From assembly GCF_027886475.1 (NCBI RefSeq), contig NZ_CP115670.1, positions 1,240,001-1,304,000 of the forward strand: DNA of 64,000 nt, given 5' to 3'. The notes below the pieces were generated by a model. That model was not told the origin of the DNA, did no database searches, and saw only the letters and a list, made by a program, of their open reading frames with translations. Position numbers and translations under genes: made by a program. Shown one piece after another: positions 16,062-25,258 of this stretch; the first letter of the stretch is position 1, and every line of letters begins with the position of its first letter. The DNA is from Corynebacterium sp. SCR221107 (lineage in GTDB: Bacteria; Actinomycetota; Actinomycetes; Mycobacteriales; Mycobacteriaceae).

Positions 16062-19000
16062 ATGACTTCGCATCTTATTCACGGGCTCTGGCACAAAGAT
16101 AGTGGCCTGCACCTGTGGATCGAGCAAGTCGAAGGACACCGCATCGTGACTCCTAAGGACGTCCCGGAAGGGGTCTTTCCTTCCGTCATCGAGGCCGTGA
16201 TCCGTGGCAAGCAGTTCCGGCCACGGCTACGCGCCACGCTGCTGACGCCCAAGGGGCGCAAAGTGCAACTCCCCATGCCCACGGTGGCATTCGCCCCGGC
16301 GCAAGCGGTGGAAATCCTAGCGCAGATTCACCAGATCTCCCCGGTGACCGCGAGCAAGGAACAACGTGAGACCTTAGCGCAGGACCTCATGTGGCTGGCG
16401 CACATGGAGGCGGGGCTGGAGCAATTCGTGCGCGCCGGGCGCGTGACCATCAAACTGGGCTTCTACGACCACCAATGGTGGCCTTCCTGGCAACTGGCAA
16501 GCGGGCTATCGGAACGCGGCTGGGTTGCGCAGATGACGGCGGCAGCGCCCGGGGTGCTCATCGCCAACGGCGGGGCCGCGGTGGCTGAAGACATTGCCGC
16601 GGAGCTGCCGCATTGGATCGCCACCCGCATCCTCAGCGAGCTCGCCGAGACCCCGCGGCCGAGCCCCTGGCACGACTTTTCCAAAGCCCTCCTGGACACA
16701 AAGCCGCTGCGCCGTGGCTCCGCGCAGCTGGTCACCGCCCTCGGTGCATGGAAGGACTCCATCAAGTCCGCCGACCTGCAGCTGGTGTTTATCGTCGAGG
16801 AACCGCCCCGAGACATCGAAGAATTTGACGTCGACGATGTCACGAACATGGTCTGGCCGGTGCGCGTGCAGGTGCGCTCCGGGGTGGATTCGCCGATCCC
16901 CATCCACCCAGGCCAGCTCGACCGCTCCTCCATGCAGCGCCTGGAGGTGCTGCACCGGGAGGCGCTGCTTTATGCCCCCGTGCTTGACCCGAATCGGGAG
17001 CTGGCCTTCGGCCACCCCGCCAACGGCACCGCCATGCGCTGGGGGCTCGAGGCCGAGGATAACGCAGGCAAGTGGGACGCCTACCTTTCCACCGACGAGT
17101 TGGTCGAGTTCATCCGAACCGGCGTGCCCGCGCTGCGTAAGCAGCGTTTCACCGTCCTGCTGCCGCGCGCCTGGAACACTCAGGAAACCGTGGCCCGGAT
17201 CAACATCGGGGAGAAGGCAGACGGCCCCACCCAGTCGATGGTGGGGATGAACCAGATCGTCGACTACAACTGGCGCGTGTCGGTGGGCGATGTGGAACTT
17301 TCCGATACCGAAATGCGGGAGCTCATCAACTCCAAGTCCGGTCTCATCCGCCTGCGCGGGGACTGGGTCATGGCCGACACCAACGCGGTCAAAAGGGTCG
17401 GCGAGTACATGGAACAGCTCGCGCAGATGCAAAAGAAGAAGCGCGAAGCGGAGGTCAACGCCGCCCTCATGAAGGCGGAGATGGCACGCCAGCTCGAGCA
17501 GCCAGGCTGGCAGCTGCTTGCGATCAAGGCCGAGAAATTAGCGAAGGAATTCGAGGACTCCTTCGCAGTCGACGGCTCGGTGACCATCGCCGACCTGCGC
17601 AAGCTTGCCCTCGAACACCTCAAAGACGAGCCGATCGAATATACCGGCAACAACTGGCAGGCAGCGCTTGCCGGCGGGGTGCCCGACTTCGACTCTCCCG
17701 CGCCGGTGCGCGTGGACATTCCCGATACCGTCCATGCACAGCTGCGCGACTATCAGCGCCGTGGCGTGGACTGGATCCACTGGATGGCACGAAACCACTT
17801 AGGCGCCGTGCTTGCCGACGACATGGGTCTTGGCAAAACCCTGCAATTGCTCACGGTCGAGGCAGCGGAGCGCGCGGAGGCGGCAGCAGAGGCAGACCAC
17901 GCTGGGGAGCGCGGCGGACTTGGGCCCTCGTTGGTCGTGGCTCCGACGTCGGTGGTGGGCAACTGGGCGCGGGAGGTGGCCAAGTTTGTGCCCAGTTTTA
18001 AGGTGCTCGTCCACCACGGGACTGGGCGCGCCAAAGACGAGGATTTCATCGAGCACGTCGGGGACTACGACCTGGTGATCACCAGCTACGGAACCATGTC
18101 TCGCGACCACAAGACCTTGGCGCAGGTGCGCTGGCACCGGGTGACCTTGGACGAGGCTCAGCAGATCAAAAACTCCGGCACTAAGGTCTCCAAGGCCGTG
18201 CGTTCTTTGGTCTCCGCTCAGCGCGTGGCGCTGACCGGAACGCCGGTGGAAAACCGGCTGTCTGAGCTGCGCAACATCATGGACTTTTGCAACCCGGGAA
18301 TTTTGGGCGATGCCTCCACTTTCCGCAATCACTTCGCCTCCGCTATCGAAAAGAGCAAGGACGAGCAGCAAACCGAGCGCCTGCGTGCCCTGACCGCGCC
18401 TTTTATCCTGCGCCGGTTGAAGACGGATCCCGCGATCATCGACGATCTGCCGGAGAAGACGGAGGTCGTAATCACAGTAGACATGACCACCGAGCAGGCA
18501 GCGCTGTACCAGGCCTTCGTGGAATCGCTTGAGCAGGCGCTCAGCTCCGCGGTGGGCATGGCGCGCCGCGGATTGGTGTTGGCATCGTTGACGAAGATCA
18601 AGCAGATCTGCAATCATCCGGCGCACTTCCTCGGGGATGGCTCGTCCATGCTGATCAAGGGCAAGCACCGCTCCGGCAAGGTCGCGGAGTTGATGAACCT
18701 CATCGAGGAGGCGCAGCAGTCCGGGCAGCGCATGCTCATCTTCACCCAGTACAAGGTCTTCGGTGAGATGCTTGCCGAGTACCTCTCGGATTTTTTTGGG
18801 CGAAGCATCCCCTTCCTGCACGGCGGGGTTTCCAAAACTGGGCGTGACACGATGGTGGAAGAATTCCAATCGCCCGACGGGCCGCCGGTGATGGTGTTGT
18901 CGCTCAAGGCGGGCGGCACCGGCTTGAATCTCACGGCCGCCTCCATCGTGGTTCACATGGATCGCTGGTGGAACCCCGCGGTGGAAAACCAAGCCACCGA

Positions 19001-19208
19001 CCGGGCCTTCCGCATCGGGCAGATGAAAAATGTCACCGTCTACAAGATGATTACCGCCGGTACCCTCGAGCAATCCATCCAGGATCTGCTCGACGGAAAG
19101 ACCAAACTGGCTAACGCCGTTGTGAGTGAGGGCGAAGGATGGCTTACTGAGCTTTCTACTGAGGAGCTGTCCTTGCTCATGAGCTACAAGGGAGGATCGA
19201 CCGTATGA
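16062..19208 (+). CDS. SNF2-family DNA helicase/translocase with N-terminal SNF2-associated domain
   Basis: 1048 residues. Residues 1-~480 form the SNF2-helicase-associated region found in bacterial HepA/HelZ-like proteins. The SNF2_N domain begins near 570 with LRDYQRRGVDWIHWM and Walker A ADDMGLGKT at about 585. It continues with the DEAQ box (TLDEAQQIKN) at about 696 and motif III ALTGTPVENRLSEL. The helicase C domain (~880-1020) contains LIFTQYKVF, LSLKAGGTGLNL, DRWWNPAVENQATDRAFRIG and the TLEQ ending. It should be a double-strand DNA translocase that remodels protein-DNA complexes. Its stop overlaps the start of the downstream SWIM gene by 4 bp (ATGA), so translation is coupled. No good Shine-Dalgarno is seen before ATG 16062. 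Confidence 0.9.
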   Translation: MTSHLIHGLWHKDSGLHLWIEQVEGHRIVTPKDVPEGVFPSVIEAVIRGKQFRPRLRATLLTPKGRKVQLPMPTVAFAPAQAVEILAQIHQISPVTASKEQRETLAQDLMWLAHMEAGLEQFVRAGRVTIKLGFYDHQWWPSWQLASGLSERGWVAQMTAAAPGVLIANGGAAVAEDIAAELPHWIATRILSELAETPRPSPWHDFSKALLDTKPLRRGSAQLVTALGAWKDSIKSADLQLVFIVEEPPRDIEEFDVDDVTNMVWPVRVQVRSGVDSPIPIHPGQLDRSSMQRLEVLHREALLYAPVLDPNRELAFGHPANGTAMRWGLEAEDNAGKWDAYLSTDELVEFIRTGVPALRKQRFTVLLPRAWNTQETVARINIGEKADGPTQSMVGMNQIVDYNWRVSVGDVELSDTEMRELINSKSGLIRLRGDWVMADTNAVKRVGEYMEQLAQMQKKKREAEVNAALMKAEMARQLEQPGWQLLAIKAEKLAKEFEDSFAVDGSVTIADLRKLALEHLKDEPIEYTGNNWQAALAGGVPDFDSPAPVRVDIPDTVHAQLRDYQRRGVDWIHWMARNHLGAVLADDMGLGKTLQLLTVEAAERAEAAAEADHAGERGGLGPSLVVAPTSVVGNWAREVAKFVPSFKVLVHHGTGRAKDEDFIEHVGDYDLVITSYGTMSRDHKTLAQVRWHRVTLDEAQQIKNSGTKVSKAVRSLVSAQRVALTGTPVENRLSELRNIMDFCNPGILGDASTFRNHFASAIEKSKDEQQTERLRALTAPFILRRLKTDPAIIDDLPEKTEVVITVDMTTEQAALYQAFVESLEQALSSAVGMARRGLVLASLTKIKQICNHPAHFLGDGSSMLIKGKHRSGKVAELMNLIEEAQQSGQRMLIFTQYKVFGEMLAEYLSDFFGRSIPFLHGGVSKTGRDTMVEEFQSPDGPPVMVLSLKAGGTGLNLTAASIVVHMDRWWNPAVENQATDRAFRIGQMKNVTVYKMITAGTLEQSIQDLLDGKTKLANAVVSEGEGWLTELSTEELSLLMSYKGGSTV

Positions 19209-20341
19209 CCACCGAGAAACCGGGCACCGGCGGGCGCAAGAAGGCCATCGTGGAAGACAACGTCATCCACGTCAACTTCGGGGCGCGCCGCGCCAAGCCC
19301 GAGCGCGGAAGCGTCAAGGGCACGGGCGACGGTGAGCACAAGCTGGCTACCACCACCTCGATCGCGAAAAACCGCAGGAAGCAGGTTGTTTTTCACCTCG
19401 GCCCCGATGATGACGTCGAGGACGAAACGATCGATGAGAAAAAGCCTCTGCGAAAGTCCCCGGGTGTCGACACACTCAGCGAGCACATTCGCCAGGCCGA
19501 CGAGGCTGAGCATGCCCAGAAAGAAGCAGAAGGCGAGGAATCGGACCCCGAACCAGCTGGATCCACCGGTGCAGAAACCGGAGGGTCGGACACGGGTTCG
19601 GATACCGAGCGCGACGTTGACCTCTCCGAATTTGGCGAGTCTGACAAGCCGGGGTCCTTCTTCATCGAGGCCGTCCGTCTCAACACGGATCCGGGCAGAT
19701 TTCGGCGCGGGAAGTCCTATGCCGGTGAGGGGCATGTCTTGAACCTCGCGTTCAAAGATGGCGTGATCAGCGCCGATGTGGCAGGATCCCAGCCGATGCC
19801 GTTCCACACCAGCTTCGTACTCGGCTACCGATCAGCCGATGACCTTGTGTCCGTGGAGAAATACCTGGGCGAGCACCCCCACGCCTTCAACGACATCCGC
19901 CAGGGCAGGCTGCCCTGGGCACTCCAGCAGGTGCTGTTCGCCGACGCGCCGGGCACCGTGCGTGTGCGCTGCAGCTGCCCAGACCCGCACCCGTGCTGCA
20001 AACACGGCGTGGCGCTCGCGTTTGCTGTTAGCGACGCCCTCGATAAGGACCTTCGCCTAGCCTTTAGGCTGCGCGGGATTGAGCTTGATGAGGTAGAGCA
20101 GCGGGTCGTCGCGCGAACGAAGCAGCTCGCCCAGGACAAGGCGGCGCTGTCACAGGAGAATTTCTGGGACGGCCCAGGCCTGCCGGATCTACCGAACCCG
20201 AAAACCGCCCCGGTCATCGACGACTCGGAGATGCCGCTGCTGCACAAGGCGATGCGCTTGATCAGCTACACCTCCATCGACGAGCTGCGGGCGGTGTCCG
20301 ACATAGAAGATATGTACGAATTCCTCACCCGCGAGCCCTAA
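19205..20341 (+). CDS. SWIM zinc-finger protein, partner of the SNF2 helicase
   Basis: 378 residues. The first ~150 residues are charged and probably disordered. The folded part carries a SWIM zinc finger near residues 253-268 (VRCSCPDPHPCCKHGVALA), the CxC...CxH pattern that binds zinc and is thought to contact DNA or protein. The 4-bp overlap with the SNF2 gene indicates translational coupling. The SNF2/SWIM pairing recurs in Actinobacteria, and the two probably act as a complex, most likely in DNA repair or chromosome maintenance; the exact role is unknown. The C-terminal ~100 residues have no motif I recognise. Confidence 0.85.
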   Translation: MTTEKPGTGGRKKAIVEDNVIHVNFGARRAKPERGSVKGTGDGEHKLATTTSIAKNRRKQVVFHLGPDDDVEDETIDEKKPLRKSPGVDTLSEHIRQADEAEHAQKEAEGEESDPEPAGSTGAETGGSDTGSDTERDVDLSEFGESDKPGSFFIEAVRLNTDPGRFRRGKSYAGEGHVLNLAFKDGVISADVAGSQPMPFHTSFVLGYRSADDLVSVEKYLGEHPHAFNDIRQGRLPWALQQVLFADAPGTVRVRCSCPDPHPCCKHGVALAFAVSDALDKDLRLAFRLRGIELDEVEQRVVARTKQLAQDKAALSQENFWDGPGLPDLPNPKTAPVIDDSEMPLLHKAMRLISYTSIDELRAVSDIEDMYEFLTREP

Positions 20342-20461
20342 GAAACCGGAGGCGATTGTGCAGCTTGAGGAAAAAGGGCGGAGTCGGCGCCAGTTGAAGG
20401 TATCCGGGAGGCGCACAGGCACAGGGGTAGGGCGCGTTTTGTCGAAAACTCGTGTCGTAGG

Positions 20462-20486
20462 TGCATGCTAAACATGTGAGCATGCA
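20462..20486 (+). promoter_or_regulatory. Inverted repeat spanning the start of the Mre11-like gene
   Basis: Perfect 8-bp inverted repeat TGCATGCT (20462-20469) and AGCATGCA (20479-20486) with a 9-nt spacer. The right arm contains the ATG at 20482. It could be an operator or an RNA hairpin that hides the start codon. Confidence 0.45.
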
Positions 20487-21669
20487 CGTGAAATTCCTCC
20501 ATTCCTCTGATCTTCAGATCGGCATGCGGCGCAGCTTCCTAGGCGAGGAAGCGCAGCCGCGTTTTGACGCCGCCCGGATTGACGCGATAGCGAAACTCGG
20601 TGAGATTGCAGTTGCACAGGGCTGCTCCTTTATCGTCATCGCCGGGGATGTCTTTGAGCACAACGCGTTGAAAGACCGCACCATCTTGCGCGCGCTGGAG
20701 CAACTGAAAAGCTTGGCCGTGCCGGTATACCTCTTGTCCGGTAACCACGACCCGCTGACCGCGGACTCCTATTTCTATAAGGCCCAAGAACTAGAAGGAG
20801 TCACTGTCTTCTTTGATTCCGAGCCGATCGAAGTGGAGGTACCTGGCGGAACCATTGAGCTCATCGGTGCGCCTTTGAAGAGTAAATACGCCTCGCACGA
20901 TCTGGTGGGTCAGGCGATTAAGGACCTTCAGCCCTCGAATCGCATCCGGATCGTGGTGGGGCATGGGCAGGTTGATTCCTATGGCACCGAAAACACCGCC
21001 GCCCTGGTGGATTTGGCGTTGGTGGAATCGAAGCTAAAGGATGGGAGTATCGACTATGTGGCCATGGGTGATACACACTCCGCGCAGCCGATTGGAACCA
21101 GCGCCAAGGTGTGGTTTTCGGGGGCGCCGGAAGTCACCGATTTCCACGAGATCCCAGGAGGCGGCGGTGAGAACAACTCCGGCCACGCGTTGGTAGTGGA
21201 GATCACGAAAAAAGAAAGCGCGGCGGGCGAGGGCGCTCAAGGGGTGTCGTCGGCCGTTGCCGTCACCGAGGTCCCAGTGGGCAGCTGGCGATTTGATGCA
21301 ATCACCAAGGAGATCAATTCCATGGCCGAGGCTGAGGAATTCATCGCCGAGCTCGACGCCTATCCGAGCAAAGATCGAACGGTTATCAAATACGCGCTCA
21401 TCGGCACCGTCGATATCGCCACCTATCGCTTCCTTGAGAATGAACTAGGCATCCGTTCCCAGGTCTTTGCGGCACTGTATGAACGCACCCGCCTGATGGA
21501 TCTGCACCTAGAGCCCAGCGAGGAAGACCTCGAAGCCCTAGGCGAGGGCGGATTTATCGCCCGCACGCTCGAGGAGCTGCTTGCCCTTGCCCGCATCGAC
21601 GATGCAAGTGACCAAGCAACTGCCCGCGACGCGCTGAACCTGCTTTTTCGGCTGAGCAAGGAGAACTAA
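20482..21669 (+). CDS. SbcD/Mre11-like metallophosphoesterase exonuclease subunit
   Basis: 395 residues from ATG 20482 (MHVKFLHSSDLQIGM); GTG codons at 20461 and 20476 are possible alternatives, but only the ATG start gives the conserved N-terminus. All calcineurin-like metal-binding motifs are present: SSDLQIG (with Gln where canonical SbcD has His, a common actinobacterial variant), GDVFEHN, LSGNHDP, VGHGQ and GDTHSA. Known relatives are Mn-dependent DNA end-processing nucleases that work with an SMC-like ATPase. The ATPase gene follows after 1 bp, confirming the pair. The C-terminal ~90 residues would be the ATPase-binding region. Confidence 0.88.
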   Translation: MHVKFLHSSDLQIGMRRSFLGEEAQPRFDAARIDAIAKLGEIAVAQGCSFIVIAGDVFEHNALKDRTILRALEQLKSLAVPVYLLSGNHDPLTADSYFYKAQELEGVTVFFDSEPIEVEVPGGTIELIGAPLKSKYASHDLVGQAIKDLQPSNRIRIVVGHGQVDSYGTENTAALVDLALVESKLKDGSIDYVAMGDTHSAQPIGTSAKVWFSGAPEVTDFHEIPGGGGENNSGHALVVEITKKESAAGEGAQGVSSAVAVTEVPVGSWRFDAITKEINSMAEAEEFIAELDAYPSKDRTVIKYALIGTVDIATYRFLENELGIRSQVFAALYERTRLMDLHLEPSEEDLEALGEGGFIARTLEELLALARIDDASDQATARDALNLLFRLSKEN

Positions 21670-21670
21670 C

Positions 21671-24250
21671 ATGCGGATTATTTCCCTCGAGATCACCAAC
21701 TACCGTTCCCTGAAAAAGCTCACGCTTAGCGAGCTCGATGACCATGGCGTGATCCTCATTAGCGGTGAGAATGAGCAGGGTAAGTCCACCGTGGTCGAGG
21801 CACTCAACAACGTGTTGTGGACAAAGTACTCCTCCAAGAACGCTTCGGTGCGCGCGGCTAAAACCATCAACGGTACGGAACCGCCGGAGGTGCGCCTGCA
21901 CGCGCGCATGGGATCCACGGAATTTGTGATCTACAAGCGATTTATCAATCGACCAGCAGCAACGTTGGAGATTATCAGCCCACGCAAGGCAAACTACTCG
22001 GACAATGAGGCAGACGATAAGCTGCGCGAGTTGCTCGCCGACAACCTGGATGTGGACTTAGCCAAGGCGATGTTCATCACCCCAGACAACGCTGGCCTGT
22101 CCTTCCAACCGGCCGCCCTAGGCGCGCTGACCAGCGCGCTAGACAAGCAATCCGGTGGGGACTCGGGCACGGATGCCACGGGCATCATAGCCGCGGCCCA
22201 GCAGGAGTTCGAACGTTACTACACCGCCAAGGGAAAGCCTCGCGCGGAACTGCTTGCGGCCCAAGAGGCTTTGGACAAGGCGCAGGCGCGCACGGCCGAG
22301 GCGCAGGCGCGCGTCGATGCCCTGACCCATGATGTCGCCGAGGTAGAAGCGCACACCATGCATAAGGCCAAGGCGGAGGCAGAGCTTCCAGGGGCAAGGG
22401 ACGTACTCCGGAAGGCCACCGAGGAACTCGAGGCGGCCGTGGCAGCCAGCGAGGTTGCCGACGGCGCCCGCAAACAGTGGGACCTTGCCCGAACGAATCT
22501 CGAGCTGGTCACCGAAAGGCTCACCGCGCGCCGGGAGTTGGTTGCCACGGTGCAAGCGCACGCCGCCGAGCTCACGGCGCTCGAGGCACAGCTCGAGGAA
22601 ATCACCGAGGCAGCCCAGGCGGAAGCCGCGCGCGTCGAGGAAGCAAACAAGGCCCACCTTGAGGCGGTAGAAAAGCGTAATGTGGCCCGCGAGCGTCGAG
22701 GGGAAGCCCAGGATATCGTGCGGCTGGCGAAGATCAAGAAGCAATCAGACGAGGACGCTGCGCTGCTAGAAGAGCTTTCCGCCTTGGAGGTTCCAGAGGT
22801 CCCCACTACGAAGGTCACCAAGGACGCACTCGAGCAGATTGCCGCGGCCGCCGAGGATCTGCGGGTGGCAGCCCGCGCGGTGGAGATGGCGGCGCCGAAA
22901 GTGGAAGTTTCCGCAGCCGAGCCCACCACCATTTCCCGCGACGATGAGGACCTCACCGTCGATTCGACTCCCCAGCAATTTGTTGCGGCTGCCGCTACTA
23001 CCTTGCGCATCGGCGGGGTCAGCGTACGCATCGACCCAGGCGATGTGGTCGATTCCCGCCACGTGGAACTGGCCCAGGCGCACCTTGATGGGTTGCTGGC
23101 CAGGGTCGGTTGCCTAAGCCTCGAGGCCGCCCGGCTGGAGCTTGAGCAGGTTGAAGCCGCCACGGCCCAGGCTGATGAAGTGCGCAAGCGTCGCAACGTA
23201 TTGCTCAAAGACCGCAGCATCGACTCCCTCAGGGAATCGGTTGAAGCTGCCCGTACAATGCTTGCCGACGCTGAAGTGCCAGAAGTTGGTGAGGCGGAAA
23301 AGGCTCTTGAGCAGGCGGAGGTCGCCGTTGACGCAGCCCAGCAGGAAGCAGATGCCGCCCAAGCACGAGTCCACGGCTTAAGCGAGCGGCCGGCAGCGGC
23401 GAAGCTGGAGCGGTTCAGCGGCGGGCTCGAGCGGGTGAAGCAACAGCTTGAGGCTCAGCGCGCCTGTTTGGACGAGCTGGAGAAGACGCAGTCGCTAGAG
23501 GATCTGGAGTCGAGCTTTGACTCGGCACAGCGTGCCGAAGCAGAAAAGAAGGTGGTCTTTGAGCAGGCTGCGGCGGAGGCCTGCAAGATTGACGTCGATA
23601 TTGCCAAGCGCACCGTGCAGGCTGCAGCCGCGAAAGAAGAAAAGGTTGCCGCGCGCATTCTCGAATCCGACTACGCCTTGGCGCGGCTGGAAGGTGCAAT
23701 CGCCCAGGCGGCAGGTAGCGCCGAGGAGCTTGACCTCGCCCGCAGCGAGGAGGAAATTGCAGCGCGGCACCATGAGCGGGTCGCGCGCAGGGCGCAGGCT
23801 GCCAGGCTGTTGCTGGAGACGTTGCTCAAGCACCGGGACGAGGCGAGGCGTAAATATGAGGCGCCGTTTATCGCGGAGCTAGAGAAGCTGGCGCGCCCGG
23901 TGTTTGGGACAGAGGTCAGCTTCACCCTCAACGACAATCTGGACGTGGTCTCCCGGACCATCGAGGGGGTGACGGTGGAGGTTGATCAACTCTCCGAGGG
24001 GGCCAAGGAGCAACTCAGCCTGCTTACCCGGTTCGCGGTGGCACGCTTGGTCTCTTCCGAGGGGGTACCCATCATCATCGACGATCAGCTGGGGTCCACC
24101 GACGATGTGCGTTTGATGCATATGGGTACGGTCGTGCAGATGCTGGGGGATACCGAACAGGTCATTATCTTGACCGCCGCACCGGCGCGCTTTGACTACA
24201 TCTCGGGCGCGGATGTGCGGGAGATGCGTTCCATCGCTGTCCCGGTTTAG
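21671..24250 (+). CDS. SbcC/Rad50-like SMC-family ATPase
   Basis: 859 residues. N-terminal Walker A GENEQGKSTVVEAL; ABC signature LSEGAKEQLSLL and Walker B VPIIIDDQLGSTDD near the C-terminus. Between them lies a long, Ala/Glu-rich coiled coil (residues ~180-750). The signature order and coiled coil are those of Rad50/SbcC, but no CxxC zinc hook is visible; the few Cys are isolated (RVGCLSL, RACLDEL). Length and hook loss place it with the shorter YhaN-like branch. It should bind DNA ends and control the nuclease encoded just upstream. Translation is likely coupled (stop and start 1 bp apart). A hairpin follows 13 bp after the stop. Confidence 0.87.
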   Translation: MRIISLEITNYRSLKKLTLSELDDHGVILISGENEQGKSTVVEALNNVLWTKYSSKNASVRAAKTINGTEPPEVRLHARMGSTEFVIYKRFINRPAATLEIISPRKANYSDNEADDKLRELLADNLDVDLAKAMFITPDNAGLSFQPAALGALTSALDKQSGGDSGTDATGIIAAAQQEFERYYTAKGKPRAELLAAQEALDKAQARTAEAQARVDALTHDVAEVEAHTMHKAKAEAELPGARDVLRKATEELEAAVAASEVADGARKQWDLARTNLELVTERLTARRELVATVQAHAAELTALEAQLEEITEAAQAEAARVEEANKAHLEAVEKRNVARERRGEAQDIVRLAKIKKQSDEDAALLEELSALEVPEVPTTKVTKDALEQIAAAAEDLRVAARAVEMAAPKVEVSAAEPTTISRDDEDLTVDSTPQQFVAAAATTLRIGGVSVRIDPGDVVDSRHVELAQAHLDGLLARVGCLSLEAARLELEQVEAATAQADEVRKRRNVLLKDRSIDSLRESVEAARTMLADAEVPEVGEAEKALEQAEVAVDAAQQEADAAQARVHGLSERPAAAKLERFSGGLERVKQQLEAQRACLDELEKTQSLEDLESSFDSAQRAEAEKKVVFEQAAAEACKIDVDIAKRTVQAAAAKEEKVAARILESDYALARLEGAIAQAAGSAEELDLARSEEEIAARHHERVARRAQAARLLLETLLKHRDEARRKYEAPFIAELEKLARPVFGTEVSFTLNDNLDVVSRTIEGVTVEVDQLSEGAKEQLSLLTRFAVARLVSSEGVPIIIDDQLGSTDDVRLMHMGTVVQMLGDTEQVIILTAAPARFDYISGADVREMRSIAVPV

Positions 24251-24262
24251 ATGCGTAAAAGC

Positions 24263-24298
24263 CGTGGGGCCTCGACCGGTCTTGGTCGAGGCTCCACG
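24263..24298. terminator. Hairpin after the Rad50-like gene
   Basis: Stem CGTGGgGCCTCGACC (24263-24277) with its complement (24284-24298), one internal mismatch and a 6-nt loop. There is no clear T-tract. Confidence 0.55.
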
Positions 24299-24354
24299 GG
24301 TGCAAGAGAAGCAAAAGATGAGGCAATGCCACAATCATCTTTTCCACGTTTCCC

Positions 24355-24417
24355 GGGCTAGGCAGCTGGAGGAAGGATGTCTGCCTAGCCCCAACACTCA
24401 GGCCCCAAAAGCCTGAG
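24355..24417. terminator. Two further hairpins between the convergent Rad50-like and yceI genes
   Basis: Perfect 11-bp repeat GGGCTAGGCAG/CTGCCTAGCCC (24355-24365, 24381-24391) and 7-bp CTCAGGC/GCCTGAG (24397-24403, 24411-24417). Likely transcription stops for the convergent genes, though neither has a good T-tract. Confidence 0.5.
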
Positions 24418-24453
24418 GTGGTCGTACACAGTAGCTCTAGAGAAAGCGAGCCA

Positions 24454-24990
24454 TTAGGCCTGCTTGGTAGCGGAGCCGACGATCTCGATCTTGATTTCCT
24501 CGGACAGTAGGACGCCACCGGTCTTCATCGGGGCGTTGAAGTCAACACCGAAGTCCTTGCGGTTGATCTTGGTCTTGGCCTCGAAGCCCAGGCGGGTAAC
24601 ACCGAACGGATCCTCGGCGATGCCGTCGATCTCGACGTCCAAGGTGACCTCCTTAGTAACACCCTTGATGGTCAGGTCGCCGGTGACGGTGCCCTCGTCG
24701 CCCTTGATGTCGAACTTGGTGGCGTTGAAGGTCAGGGTCGGGAACTGCTCGACGGAGAAGAAGTCATCGCCCTTGACGTGTGCGTCGCGGTCATCGTTGC
24801 CGGTGTTAATGGAAGCGGACTGGATGGTGGCGGTAGCGGTGGAAGCTGCCTGATCCTCTTCGTTGAAGGTGAAGGAAGCCTCGAACTCGTCGAACTTGCC
24901 ACGAACCTTGGTGACCATTGCGTGGCGGGTAATGAAGGAGATGGTGGAGTGTACCGGATCCAGGGTGAAGGTGCCGTTGAAGTTGCTCAT
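24454..24990 (-). CDS. YceI-family polyisoprenoid-binding protein
   Basis: 178 residues forming a lipocalin-like beta-barrel of the YceI type, recognisable from FTLDPVHSTISFITRHAM near the start, the central TGNDDRDAHVKGDDFFSVEQFPTLTF segment and VTGDLTIKGVTKEVTLDVE. Family members bind isoprenoids such as ubiquinone or menaquinone precursors or polyprenols. There is no signal peptide, so it is cytoplasmic, as is usual for the actinobacterial type. It is transcribed divergently from a MarR regulator, matching the C. glutamicum arrangement of cg1322 and rosR, where RosR represses this gene. A near-consensus RosR box lies between them. Confidence 0.9.
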   Translation of the reverse strand: MSNFNGTFTLDPVHSTISFITRHAMVTKVRGKFDEFEASFTFNEEDQAASTATATIQSASINTGNDDRDAHVKGDDFFSVEQFPTLTFNATKFDIKGDEGTVTGDLTIKGVTKEVTLDVEIDGIAEDPFGVTRLGFEAKTKINRKDFGVDFNAPMKTGGVLLSEEIKIEIVGSATKQA

Positions 24991-25152
24991 GATGAAGCCT
25001 CTTTCTTAATGAAGTGTATTTTTATAAAGATATTTGTGCTGTGACCGCCAGTTTTCATCCTTGGCGTGAGTCATGGTGTGGTCACGGTTACCTGCCCCAC
25101 AAGCCCATCCCGAAGGGGTGCTCCGTGGCGCTGGGGATAACTATACACCTTG

Positions 25153-25170
25153 TTGGTGATGTGTCAACAA
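25153..25170. promoter_or_regulatory. RosR-type operator
   Basis: TTGGTGATGTGTCAACAA agrees at 17 of 18 positions with the published C. glutamicum RosR consensus TTGTTGAYRYRTCAACWA. It lies in the divergent yceI/rosR promoter region, 89 bp before the rosR start, so it probably controls both genes. Confidence 0.75.
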
Positions 25171-25258
25171 CAATGGGAAAATTCCGAGAAAGTTTCTTTA
25201 TCACCGCAGGTGGAGGTGGCATTTTGCCATTGCGAAACAGACCGCTACTGTGTATGGC

